This document shows, piece by piece, positions 6,912 to 14,467 of a DNA stretch of 16,517 nucleotides; position 1 is the stretch's first letter; every line of letters begins with the position of its first letter. The stretch is from Treponema sp. (GTDB lineage: Bacteria > Spirochaetota > Spirochaetia > Treponematales > Treponemataceae). The stretch spans positions 1 to 16,517 of the forward strand of contig JAEDIW010000049.1 of assembly GCA_016296655.1 (NCBI GenBank), written 5' to 3'. The notes under the pieces were generated by a model that ran no database searches, had not been told where the DNA came from, and saw nothing but the letters and a program-made list of their open reading frames with translations. Both the position numbers and the translations under genes were made by a program.

Positions 6912-7979
6912 ATGAAAAAAATTCTTATAAACGGCAGTTTTTTTTGCAGGAATCTTACAGGAATTGAACGGTTTGCGTACGAAATAACCCTGCGCCTTGA
7001 CCTGCTTGCTCAAAAAGGCGAATTATCAGTGCTGATTCCTTCAAATGCAGATGATTCAAAAATTCCATCATACAAAAATATACAGATAATAAAATCATCA
7101 AAATCCTGCAGAATTTTTCCTGTGTGGGAGCACATTCATTTTTCTGCAGTGGCAAAAAAAATGAAGGCGATACCGCTGGATTTTGCAAATGCGACTCCTG
7201 TACTCTATCCAGGTGCAGTATTTGTTCACGATATATATGCAAAACTGTACAAACAGGATTTTATCTCCGGAAAAGATAAAATCATCAGGCTATACGACTG
7301 CTTTATGTATTGGAATGCCGCAAAAAGAGCAAAGCAACTGATTACAGTTTCAGAATTCAGCCGAAGCCAAATCAGCAGGACATATAAAATTCCTGAAGAA
7401 AAAATCGAAGTCATCTACAATGGCTGGGAACATTTTAAAAACATCAAGGCTGACGAATCTATCTTTGAAAATTTTACACAACTCGAAAAAGGAAAGTTCT
7501 TCTTTACATTGGGTAGCCTGAGTCTCCGAAAAAATTTAAAATGGATTGCAGATTATGCACAGGCACATCAGGAAAGCATATTTGCAGTTTCTGGCAAATG
7601 CATTTCTGGTCTGGTACCAAAAGAGTTAAGTTCCCTGCAGACTCTGAAAAACGTAATTCTTTTAGGCTACGTTTCTGACGGTCAGGTAAAAGCCTTGATG
7701 CAAAACTGCAAAGCCTTTATTTTTCCGTCGTATTATGAGGGGTTCGGTATTCCGCCGCTGGAAGCTTTGAGCTGCGGTGCAAAAATAATTATCTCAAAAG
7801 CTGCAAGTTTGCCTGAACTTTATGGAGATTCAGCTCATTACATCATGCCTGATGATACAAATGTCGATCTTGAAAAACTACTTTTGCAGCCGGTTTCAGA
7901 TTCAAAACCCGTATTGGAAAAATTTTTATATGACAAATCTGCAGAAAAGTTATATGATATTTTGAAAATGCGGTTTTAA
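6912..7979 (+). CDS. GT4-family glycosyltransferase (GT-B fold)
   Basis: This 355-residue protein shows N-terminal INGSFFCRNLTGIERFAYE (glycine-rich loop after strand 1), FVHDIYA (104-110), TVSEFSRSQI (145-154) and a C-terminal donor-binding region. That region has LGSLSLRKNLKW (200-211) and SYYEGFGIPPLEALSCG (273-289), which contains the EX7E pair Glu276 and Glu284 of retaining GT4 enzymes. Overall it resembles WbaZ/mannosyltransferase-type polysaccharide enzymes; donor and acceptor are not determined. The Shine-Dalgarno AAAGG (6898-6902) supports the start. It lies 24 nt after the GT8-like gene and is probably in the same operon. Confidence 0.88.
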   Translation: MKKILINGSFFCRNLTGIERFAYEITLRLDLLAQKGELSVLIPSNADDSKIPSYKNIQIIKSSKSCRIFPVWEHIHFSAVAKKMKAIPLDFANATPVLYPGAVFVHDIYAKLYKQDFISGKDKIIRLYDCFMYWNAAKRAKQLITVSEFSRSQISRTYKIPEEKIEVIYNGWEHFKNIKADESIFENFTQLEKGKFFFTLGSLSLRKNLKWIADYAQAHQESIFAVSGKCISGLVPKELSSLQTLKNVILLGYVSDGQVKALMQNCKAFIFPSYYEGFGIPPLEALSCGAKIIISKAASLPELYGDSAHYIMPDDTNVDLEKLLLQPVSDSKPVLEKFLYDKSAEKLYDILKMRF

Positions 7980-8042
7980 AGAGTTTCACCCGTAAACACA
8001 GAAAAAATCAACTGATGAATTAGAAATAAATTAGTGATATTT

Positions 8043-8046
8043 GGAG
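8043..8046 (+). promoter_or_regulatory. Shine-Dalgarno that fixes the Ugd start
   Basis: GGAG at 8043-8046 sits 6 nt before ATG 8053. An upstream TTG at 8041 is in frame but would overlap this site, so 8053 is the better start. It places the nucleotide-binding loop directly at the N-terminus, as in other Ugd proteins. Confidence 0.75.
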
Positions 8047-8052
8047 ATATTT

Positions 8053-9237
8053 ATGAAAATAGCAGTTGCAGGAACAGGATATGTAGGACTTTCAAATGCA
8101 ATCTTACTTTCTCAAAATAACGAAGTTTGGGCTGTCGACATTCTTCCTGAAAAAGTTGAAATGATTAACAACCATAAAAGCCCCATCATAGACAATGAAG
8201 TTGAAGAATATCTTACAACAAAAAAACTGAATCTTACAGCTACAACTGATGTACAGAAAGCTTACAAAGATGCAGACTTTGTAATAATTTCGACACCTAC
8301 AAATTATGATCCAATAAAAAATTTTTTTGACACATCTTCTGTCGAAACTGTAATTGATACTGTTATGAAAATTGAACCGAAAGCTGTAATGATTATAAAA
8401 TCTACTGTACCTGTAGGTTATACAGAAAGTGTAAGGAAAAAATTCAATTCGGACAACATCATTTTTTCCCCAGAATTTTTAAGGGAAGGACATGCCCTTT
8501 ACGACAACCTTTATCCTTCAAGAATCGTTGTAAGCTATCCAAAAAACAACAATCAGCTAAAGGAAAAAGCAGAATGTTTTGCGCAGCTTCTTAAAAACGG
8601 TGCAATCAAAAAAGACATACCTGTTCTTTTTACAAACCCTACAGAAGCCGAAGCCATAAAACTTTTTGCAAACACATATCTTGCTTTGCGCGTAGCATTT
8701 TTCAACGAACTTGACACTTATGCAGAATGCAGGGATTTGAACACAAAACAGATTATAGAAGGTGTATGCCTTGACCCCAGAATAGGCAGCCATTACAACA
8801 ATCCAAGTTTCGGCTACGGCGGTTACTGTCTTCCAAAAGATACAAAGCAGCTTAGGGCAAATTATGACGGAATCCCAAACAACATCATCTCTGCAATTGT
8901 TGATGCAAACAGAACACGCAAAGACTTTATAGCTGAAAGAATTCTGCAGAAAAACCCTTCTGTAGTCGGAGTTTATCGACTTACGATGAAAGCAAATTCT
9001 GACAATTTCCGCCAAAGTTCAATTCAAGGCATAATGAAAAGAATAAAAGCAAAGGGAATTGAAGTCATTGTATATGAACCTACTTTTAAAGAAAGCGAAT
9101 TCTTCCACTCAAAAGTAATTACAAATCTTGAAGAATTCAAATCAAAAAGCGATGTCATTATTGCAAACCGATATACAGAAGATTTGAAAGATGTTCTTGA
9201 AAAAGTTTATACAAGAGATTTGTATTTCAGAGATTGA
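8053..9237 (+). CDS. ugd: UDP-glucose 6-dehydrogenase
   Basis: This 394-residue cytoplasmic enzyme should oxidise UDP-glucose to UDP-glucuronate with two NAD+. Visible motifs are the NAD loop GTGYVGL (7-13), STPTNYD (80-86), STVPVG (117-122), SPEFLREGHALYDNLYPSR (139-157), the conserved lysine Lys203 in EAIKLFANTYLALR, and the active-site Cys259 in YGGYCLPKDT. Length fits the single-chain bacterial Ugd family (around 390). The product feeds the UDP-GlcA 4-epimerase at 4879-5895. The gene follows the GT4 gene after 73 nt with no terminator visible, so it probably belongs to the same transcript. Function is confident; UDP-ManNAc or UDP-GlcNAc dehydrogenases are less likely given the overall motif set. 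Confidence 0.95.
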   Translation: MKIAVAGTGYVGLSNAILLSQNNEVWAVDILPEKVEMINNHKSPIIDNEVEEYLTTKKLNLTATTDVQKAYKDADFVIISTPTNYDPIKNFFDTSSVETVIDTVMKIEPKAVMIIKSTVPVGYTESVRKKFNSDNIIFSPEFLREGHALYDNLYPSRIVVSYPKNNNQLKEKAECFAQLLKNGAIKKDIPVLFTNPTEAEAIKLFANTYLALRVAFFNELDTYAECRDLNTKQIIEGVCLDPRIGSHYNNPSFGYGGYCLPKDTKQLRANYDGIPNNIISAIVDANRTRKDFIAERILQKNPSVVGVYRLTMKANSDNFRQSSIQGIMKRIKAKGIEVIVYEPTFKESEFFHSKVITNLEEFKSKSDVIIANRYTEDLKDVLEKVYTRDLYFRD

Positions 9238-9281
9238 CGGCAGATTTTGTTTGCTGCAAAAAAAATAAATTTGATTTAAAA

Positions 9282-9316
9282 ATTTTCATTTTAAAACATG
9301 AAAATAATTTTATAAT
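9282..9316 (+). promoter_or_regulatory. Promoter region with an AT-rich palindrome for fusion copy 2
   Basis: A perfect TATAAT lies at 9311-9316, 18 nt before the ATG at 9334. A perfect 8-bp inverted repeat, ATTTTCAT (9282-9289) and ATGAAAAT (9298-9305), occupies the -35 to spacer zone where a good -35 hexamer is missing. The palindrome may be a regulator site or a weak terminator for the preceding operon. GAGG at 9326-9329 is the likely Shine-Dalgarno. Confidence 0.4.
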
Positions 9317-9333
9317 ATACGAGTTGAGGATTT

Positions 9334-12033
9334 ATGTTGCTTTATACGATAATAATCTACCCGCTTCAATTGATTATTGAATTTTCATTCAGGCTTTTTC
9401 TGGATGTTTTCAAGAAACCTGGTATTGCGGTGCTTGGTGTAAGTTTTGCAGTTTCAATTCTCTGTCTTCCACTATATGCAGTTGCAGAAAAATGGCAGCA
9501 ACTGGAACGTGATACTCAAAAAAAGCTGAAAAACGGTATTCGGCGGATAAAGGATGTATTCAAAGGCGATGAACAGTACATGATTCTGTCAACATTCTAC
9601 AGACAGAACCATTACCATCCGCTCATGGCGCTGCGTTCATCGTTCGGTCTGATGATTCAAATTCCTTTTTTCATTGCAGCATATTCGTTTCTTTCTAATA
9701 TGGCAGCACTAAAAGGATGCAGTTTTCTGTTCATAAAAGATATGGGGCAGCCTGATTCTCTTTTTAAGATTGCAGGCTTTACGGTAAACATTCTGCCGGT
9801 TGCAATGACGCTCATAAATTGTGCAGCAGGTGCTATATACACAAAAGGTTTTCCTATAAAAGAAAAACTTCAGATTTATGGCATGGCATTGATTTTTCTT
9901 GTACTCCTCTATTCTTCTCCATCAGGACTTGTCCTTTACTGGACTATGAACAACGTTTTTTCGCTTGTAAAGAACGTATTCTATAAATTTAAAAATCCTC
10001 TGAAAATTTTCTTTATGTGTTGTGTGGCAGGAATAGTTTTCATGGATTTCTATGTTCTTTTCCTGCACAGCGGAAACATGCACAGAAGAATCCTCATGGC
10101 TGCATGTATGTCGTGTATACTGATTGTTCCGCTTATATTAAAAATCGGTTCATGGCTTTTAAATACAATGTTTTCTACGCTTATGCAAAATGCAAAAAGC
10201 CGCTTTCTGCTGTTTGTCTGTTCAGCTCTTTCATTATGGCTGCTGGCAGGATTTGCCTTGCCATCACTTCTTATAAGCTCGTCTGTCACGGAATTTGCAG
10301 ACATTGACAGTTATGCCTCCCCCATTTATTTCATAAGGGTTATAAACTTACAGACTTTTGGAGTTTTTGTTTTCTGGCCGCTGTGTATTTATTTTTTATT
10401 CAGCAAAAAGGTTCAGGCTTCTTTAAGTGTCGGTGCTTTGACAGCACTTCTTTCAAGTCTTCTAAATGCATTTTTATTTACTGGAAAATACGGCACACTG
10501 ACCAGAATGATTACATTTCCAAACGGAATTTCTTCAGGGACAACAGAATTTCAACTTATTTTGAATCTTATTCTTATTGCACTTGAAATAATTTCTGTAA
10601 TTTTGATTTTCAAAGTAAAGAACGGTTATTTAATTTTAAAACCAGTTCTAATAATCCTGCCGGTTTCCCTGTTTGCAATAAGTTTTTTCATGAACTTAAA
10701 AATCAAACAGGATTACAAGGCTCATGTAGAATTCACAAAGAAACTTGATGCACCAGCTGAAAAACGTGCTCCTGTACTGCATTTTTCAAAAACTGGCAGA
10801 AATGTTGTTGTTTTTATGCTGGACAGAGCTGAAAGTGCCTACATTGACTCAATTTTTGAAGAATTTCCTGATTTCACTGAAATTTATTCAGGCTTTAAAT
10901 TTTTTCCAAATACAATTTCATTTGGAGGGCATACACTTTTGGGCGCACCTCCGCTTTTCGGAGGTTATGAATATACACCGAATGAAATGAACAGGCGTTC
11001 AAATGAGCGGCTGCTTGACAAAAACAATCAGGCTCTCAAACTCATGCCTAAAATTTTTACAGAACAGGCAGATTTTTACGCTACAGTTACGGATGCGCCC
11101 TGGGCAAATTTCAGCTGGATTCCAGACATGAGCATTTTCAATGACCTGAAAAACACAACTGCAATGCTTCTGGAGCGCAAATACACAAGCCTATGGATTA
11201 AAAAGAATCCCGACAAAATCAAGGCAAATTTGATAAGCTCTGCAATAAAACGCAATCTCCTGTATTTCAGCATATTTAAAATGTCACCGATACTTTTCCG
11301 TGATGTAATTTATGATGAAGGATTGTGGTGGTCTTCAGACAAAGACTCTGGGGATATTCAGGAATTCATTGATTACTATTCAGTTCTTGAATATCTGCCA
11401 GAACTTACAGACTTTTCATCAGAAAAAGATTCTTTTTTATGCATAACAAATGACACAACACATTCAGGAATCAAGTTGCAGCCGCCTCTTTATACTCCAG
11501 CGATTAAAGTTACAGGTAAAGGCAGCGGAAAGTATTCAGGCTTGTCCAGCTACAGTAGCAATGCAGCAGCATTCAGACTTGTTTCCGAATGGATAAAATA
11601 CCTGAAAGCAAACGGTGTTTACGACAATACAAGAATAATAATTGTCAGTGACCATGGAATCGGTTATAAAAATGTTGAAAAACTTACATTCCCTGACACT
11701 TTCTATGATGACTTCCAGAGAGATCATCTTCATCCGGTTCTTATGTTCAAAGACTTCAATTCTCAGGGATTATTTGAAAAAAACGATGAGTTTATGACAA
11801 CAGCTGATGTTCCGCTTCTTGCCCTGAAAGATATTGTAAAAAATCCGGTAAATCCTTTTACAAAACAAATACTTTCAGATAGTATAAAGCACACGCAGGG
11901 AGCTGTTGTTTCATCAAATGATACATGGTCACCTGGACAGCACGGCTACTCCACATTTAATATAAAAGACAGTGAATGGTACACTGTAAAAGATAATATT
12001 TTTGATTCCAGAAACTGGAAAAAAGGAAAATAA
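9334..12033 (+). CDS. YidC-like membrane domain fused to a sulfatase-fold phosphotransferase (copy 2, intact)
   Basis: This is an 899-residue protein. Residues 1-220 match the YidC/Oxa1 core: LPLYAVAEKW (45-54), a charged cytoplasmic hairpin with KGDEQ (77-81), RSSFGLMIQIPFF (101-113), SFLFIKDMGQPD (130-141) and SPSGLVLYWTMNN (195-207). Several more membrane helices follow (about 225-455). From 485 to the end is an alkaline-phosphatase-superfamily domain like LtaS/EptA/OpgB: Asp497 (MLDRAE), candidate nucleophile Thr534 (GGHTLLG), His710 (NDTTH), Asp773-His774 (IIIVSDHG) and His870. By topology it should face the periplasm and move a phospho-substituent from a lipid or nucleotide-derived donor onto an envelope molecule. 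Ser41 stands where YidC insertases have their groove arginine, so insertion activity is doubtful. The next gene starts 2 nt after its stop. Domain identity is strong; substrate unknown. Confidence 0.85.
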   Translation: MLLYTIIIYPLQLIIEFSFRLFLDVFKKPGIAVLGVSFAVSILCLPLYAVAEKWQQLERDTQKKLKNGIRRIKDVFKGDEQYMILSTFYRQNHYHPLMALRSSFGLMIQIPFFIAAYSFLSNMAALKGCSFLFIKDMGQPDSLFKIAGFTVNILPVAMTLINCAAGAIYTKGFPIKEKLQIYGMALIFLVLLYSSPSGLVLYWTMNNVFSLVKNVFYKFKNPLKIFFMCCVAGIVFMDFYVLFLHSGNMHRRILMAACMSCILIVPLILKIGSWLLNTMFSTLMQNAKSRFLLFVCSALSLWLLAGFALPSLLISSSVTEFADIDSYASPIYFIRVINLQTFGVFVFWPLCIYFLFSKKVQASLSVGALTALLSSLLNAFLFTGKYGTLTRMITFPNGISSGTTEFQLILNLILIALEIISVILIFKVKNGYLILKPVLIILPVSLFAISFFMNLKIKQDYKAHVEFTKKLDAPAEKRAPVLHFSKTGRNVVVFMLDRAESAYIDSIFEEFPDFTEIYSGFKFFPNTISFGGHTLLGAPPLFGGYEYTPNEMNRRSNERLLDKNNQALKLMPKIFTEQADFYATVTDAPWANFSWIPDMSIFNDLKNTTAMLLERKYTSLWIKKNPDKIKANLISSAIKRNLLYFSIFKMSPILFRDVIYDEGLWWSSDKDSGDIQEFIDYYSVLEYLPELTDFSSEKDSFLCITNDTTHSGIKLQPPLYTPAIKVTGKGSGKYSGLSSYSSNAAAFRLVSEWIKYLKANGVYDNTRIIIVSDHGIGYKNVEKLTFPDTFYDDFQRDHLHPVLMFKDFNSQGLFEKNDEFMTTADVPLLALKDIVKNPVNPFTKQILSDSIKHTQGAVVSSNDTWSPGQHGYSTFNIKDSEWYTVKDNIFDSRNWKKGK

Positions 12034-12035
12034 AG

Positions 12036-13274
12036 ATGATGTTTTTACCTTTATACATTGATCCCGGTACGGGAAGTATGCTTTTTTCAATATTGATTGG
12101 AGCTGCTGCAACCCTGTATTTTCTTGCAAAAGCTGCCATCATCAAAATAAAAATGACTATGGCAGGCAAAAAAGGAGATTCTGCTGCAGTTGATTCTTCA
12201 TACAAACCTTATGTAATTTACAGCGAAGGCAAACAATACTGGAATGTTTTCAAGCCTGTTGTTCAGGAATTTGAAAAAAGAAAAATTTCTCTAGCTTATT
12301 ATACATCTTCAAAAGATGACCCTGTTTTTTCAGAAAAATATGAATTTGTAAAGCCTGAATTTATCGGAGAAGGAAACAGTGCTTTCGTAAAACTCAACAT
12401 GCTTTCTGCCGGTTTTGTTCTTATGACAACACCAGGGCTTCAGGTTTATCAGCTGAAACGAAGCAAAAAAGTAAAACATTATTCCCATGTACTTCACATG
12501 CCGAATGATGCAACAACTTACAGGCTTTTCGGACTTGATTACTTTGATTCAGTTTTGCTTTCTGGGGACTACCAAAAAGAAGATTTGCGTACATTGGAAA
12601 AAATGCGCGGGCTTCCGGAAAAAGACCTTGTAACTGTCGGTTGTCCGTATCTTGACGTTCTTGCAGAAAAAATCAAGTCTGAGCCGGAAGAAAAAGAGCG
12701 TCCGTTTACAGTGTTAGTGTCACCTTCCTGGGGAAAGGTCGGTGTTCTTGCCCGCTATGGAGAAAGACTGCTTGATCCTCTTGTAAAAACTGGCTGGAGA
12801 ATCATCGTACGCCCCCATCCTCAGTCAAAAAAATCTGAGCCGGAAATGCTTAAAAAGCTTGAAAATCGTTATAAGGACAATAAAAACCTTATATGGGACT
12901 TTGAGCGAGACAATATTCATTCAATGAAAAAAGCCGATATGATGATTTCTGATTTTTCAGGAATTATATTTGACTATACATTCCTGTGCAATAAACCTGT
13001 AATGTATGTTGATGCTGAAATGGATTTGAGGCCTTACGATGCATGGGATTTGCATAAACAGTTATGGCAATTTTCTGTTCTTGAAAAAATGGGAATCAGG
13101 CTGAATGAAAACGACTTTGACAGGATTGGTGAAGTTATTAAGCAAGCCAGCGACAGTCCAGAACTTGAGGCAGAACGAAAAAAAGCAAAAGAAACAGCAT
13201 GGATGAACATCGGTCAGGCAGGAAAAAACATTGCCGACTATATGATAAAAACTGTTACGGGCCAGGCAGAATAA
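12036..13274 (+). CDS. TagF/CDP-glycerol glycerophosphotransferase-like protein
   Basis: This 412-residue protein starts with a membrane segment (about 7-32) preceded by IDPGTGS (8-14). A GT-B-like domain of the TagB/TagF type follows, with VKHYSHVLHMPNDATTYR (146-163), VGCPYLDVL (201-209), VRPHP (258-262, with likely catalytic His261) and SDFSGIIFDYTF (305-316), the last pair being the family signature. TagB/F enzymes transfer glycerol-phosphate units from CDP-glycerol. Here the polyol could be glycerol or another CDP-alditol, or a CMP-activated phosphonate. The Shine-Dalgarno AAAGGA (12022-12027) lies inside the end of the fusion gene, and only 2 nt separate the two genes. They are almost certainly co-translated and may work on the same glycan. 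ATG 12036 and ATG 12039 are both possible starts. Confidence 0.85.
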   Translation: MMFLPLYIDPGTGSMLFSILIGAAATLYFLAKAAIIKIKMTMAGKKGDSAAVDSSYKPYVIYSEGKQYWNVFKPVVQEFEKRKISLAYYTSSKDDPVFSEKYEFVKPEFIGEGNSAFVKLNMLSAGFVLMTTPGLQVYQLKRSKKVKHYSHVLHMPNDATTYRLFGLDYFDSVLLSGDYQKEDLRTLEKMRGLPEKDLVTVGCPYLDVLAEKIKSEPEEKERPFTVLVSPSWGKVGVLARYGERLLDPLVKTGWRIIVRPHPQSKKSEPEMLKKLENRYKDNKNLIWDFERDNIHSMKKADMMISDFSGIIFDYTFLCNKPVMYVDAEMDLRPYDAWDLHKQLWQFSVLEKMGIRLNENDFDRIGEVIKQASDSPELEAERKKAKETAWMNIGQAGKNIADYMIKTVTGQAE

Positions 13275-13288
13275 CTTAATGAACAAGG

Positions 13289-13376
13289 GGGCTGTCTGAT
13301 CAGTTCTGTCATACTGGATTTATTTCAGCATCTGCAGCGTATAATGACACTATGAACTTTACTTTTGGAACAGCCC
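13289..13376. repeat. 88-bp element with 7-bp inverted ends
   Basis: GGGCTGT (13289-13295, preceded by two more G) is inverted relative to ACAGCCC (13370-13376). The second end reads GGGCTGTTCCAAAAG on the minus strand, which resembles terminal repeats of some insertion sequences. Nothing between the ends codes for a protein. A TATAAT (13340-13345) lies inside. A MITE-like remnant is possible; a chance repeat cannot be excluded. Confidence 0.35.
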
Positions 13377-13393
13377 ACATTTCCCCTTTTGCA

Positions 13394-13409
13394 TAAATAA
13401 GATTATTTA
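13394..13409. terminator. AT-rich palindrome between convergent genes
   Basis: TAAATAA (13394-13400) and TTATTTA (13403-13409) are perfectly inverted, and flanking GC pairs extend the stem past one bulged base. A second AT hairpin (13431-13447: ATAAAAA, a 3-nt loop, TTTTTAT) overlaps the minus-strand stop codon. Together they may act as a weak bidirectional terminator for the convergent genes. Confidence 0.35.
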
Positions 13410-13443
13410 GCCTGAAATTCAACTTTTGCCATAAAAATTATTT

Positions 13444-14331
13444 TTATATGCCATAGCTGGAATCAAGCTGCTTTAATTCCTTAAAAGTATCAATTTCTAT
13501 AAAATCATCAAAAGAACATTCCCTTACCTGCAGAGAAAACTGATTTTTACAAACATCAAGAGGAACGCTATCCCAGTACTTTTCCTTTCCGCCGGGCATT
13601 TCATAAACATGCTGAATGCAGTCTGCAAGTCTGCGGCCATCTTCTGCAGTCCAGTAAGAAATTCCAACCATGCGGTAAGAGTCAAGTCCTCCTACACTGA
13701 CGCCAGTAATTCTATTTTTTGTTACATGGAGACACCAGTCATCAGTCCGCTCACATTTTACGCCACAATAATTGGAAGAATATTGATATTTTGAAATCAA
13801 TTTCCTGTTTTTTACAATCAAATCAGCTTCACAAATATATGCATTTTCAAAATGAAAACGGGCACACATTGCAGAGCCAATGTTATTAGTTTCATTGTAT
13901 GCAGGATTTTCGATAAATTTGATGTTCGGATACTTGTACAAAAGTTGATCAAACTGCTCACTCAAATAACCGCGAACTATAATAATTTCTTCAATTCCGG
14001 CTTCGACAGCTGCATCAAGCATCGTATCTATGATGCGTTTTCCATGAACTCTTACCAAAGGTTTGGGCGTATTCAGCGTAATGGGAACAAGTCTGGTTCC
14101 AAAACCTGCAGCAATGAAAACAATTCTTTTTACCCTGTAAGGAGAAAGGCAATCCAAGCCTTTTTCGGTTATTTTTCCATTAGAGAGCAAACCTCTTTCT
14201 TCCAGTGAAGCAACCAGAGAATTTATTGTACCGATTGAATAGCCTGTTTTTCTGGCAAAATTACGCTGAGAAAGAGGCTGTTCAGAAGATTCGGCAGTTG
14301 TAAGCACATAAAATTCTTTTTCATTAATCAT
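13444..14331 (-). CDS. LicC/PntC-like cytidylyltransferase with N-terminal winged helix
   Basis: This is a 295-residue protein. Residues about 1-65 form a winged-helix DNA-binding-type domain (SQRNFARKTGYSIGTINSLV, then EERGLLSNGKITEKG). Residues about 70-295 are a nucleotidyltransferase with AAGFGTRLVPITLNTPKPLV, ENPAYNETNNIGSAMCA, EADLIV (likely Mg-binding Asp), WCLHVTKN, GISYWTAEDG and a late FIEIDT. This pattern matches LicC, which makes CDP-choline from phosphocholine, and PntC, reported to make CMP-2-aminoethylphosphonate in Treponema denticola. Because it diverges from pepM and ppd, the phosphonate substrate is favoured; phosphocholine is the main alternative, and no choline kinase gene is in the window. 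The ATG has no Shine-Dalgarno and a TATAAT lies 8 nt upstream, so the transcript may be leaderless. The winged helix could allow autoregulation. Confidence 0.85.
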   Translation of the reverse strand: MINEKEFYVLTTAESSEQPLSQRNFARKTGYSIGTINSLVASLEERGLLSNGKITEKGLDCLSPYRVKRIVFIAAGFGTRLVPITLNTPKPLVRVHGKRIIDTMLDAAVEAGIEEIIIVRGYLSEQFDQLLYKYPNIKFIENPAYNETNNIGSAMCARFHFENAYICEADLIVKNRKLISKYQYSSNYCGVKCERTDDWCLHVTKNRITGVSVGGLDSYRMVGISYWTAEDGRRLADCIQHVYEMPGGKEKYWDSVPLDVCKNQFSLQVRECSFDDFIEIDTFKELKQLDSSYGI

Positions 14332-14431
14332 TGTTCAAATTATACAAAAAAAAGCATTGTTAATACAGTATTTTCTGTTATTTTTTTAATATTTTGTTCA
14401 AATTTAAATATTTTCATACAGAAATTGAACA
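14331..14431. repeat. Three TGTTCAA-type sites, possible operator
   Basis: TTGTTCAAATT occurs perfectly twice in direct orientation (14331-14341 and 14394-14404). An inverted relative, AAATTGAACA (14422-14431), lies just upstream of the pepM -35. The second and third copies form an imperfect inverted repeat. One site overlaps the start and -10 of the minus-strand gene and another abuts the plus-strand promoter, as expected for a shared regulator. Confidence 0.45.
14339..14344 (-). promoter_or_regulatory. -10 element of the cytidylyltransferase promoter
   Basis: TATAAT on the minus strand (14344 down to 14339) ends 8 nt from the ATG at 14331. No strong -35 is visible about 17 nt further out. 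It implies transcription starting almost at the start codon. Confidence 0.4.
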
Positions 14432-14438
14432 CTCTTTC

Positions 14439-14467
14439 TTTACACAATTTAATTTTTGCAGTATAAA
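14439..14467 (+). promoter_or_regulatory. Promoter of the phosphonate operon
   Basis: TTTACA (14439-14444) and TATAAA (14462-14467) are 17 nt apart, each matching the sigma-70 consensus at 5 of 6 positions. This is the best promoter in the window. Transcription would start near 14474, leaving a leader of about 190 nt before pepM. Confidence 0.6.

Noticed and set aside
8557..9015. 152-residue minus-strand frame inside ugd
   Set aside because: The plus-strand frame carries all Ugd motifs here. The minus frame shows only shadow composition.
10017..10307. 96-residue plus-strand frame inside fusion copy 2
   Set aside because: It is out of phase with the well-conserved 899-residue protein and has no start signal.
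13352..13396. 14-codon frame after the TATAAT within the 13289-13376 element
   Set aside because: It has no Shine-Dalgarno, is too short to judge, and resembles nothing known.
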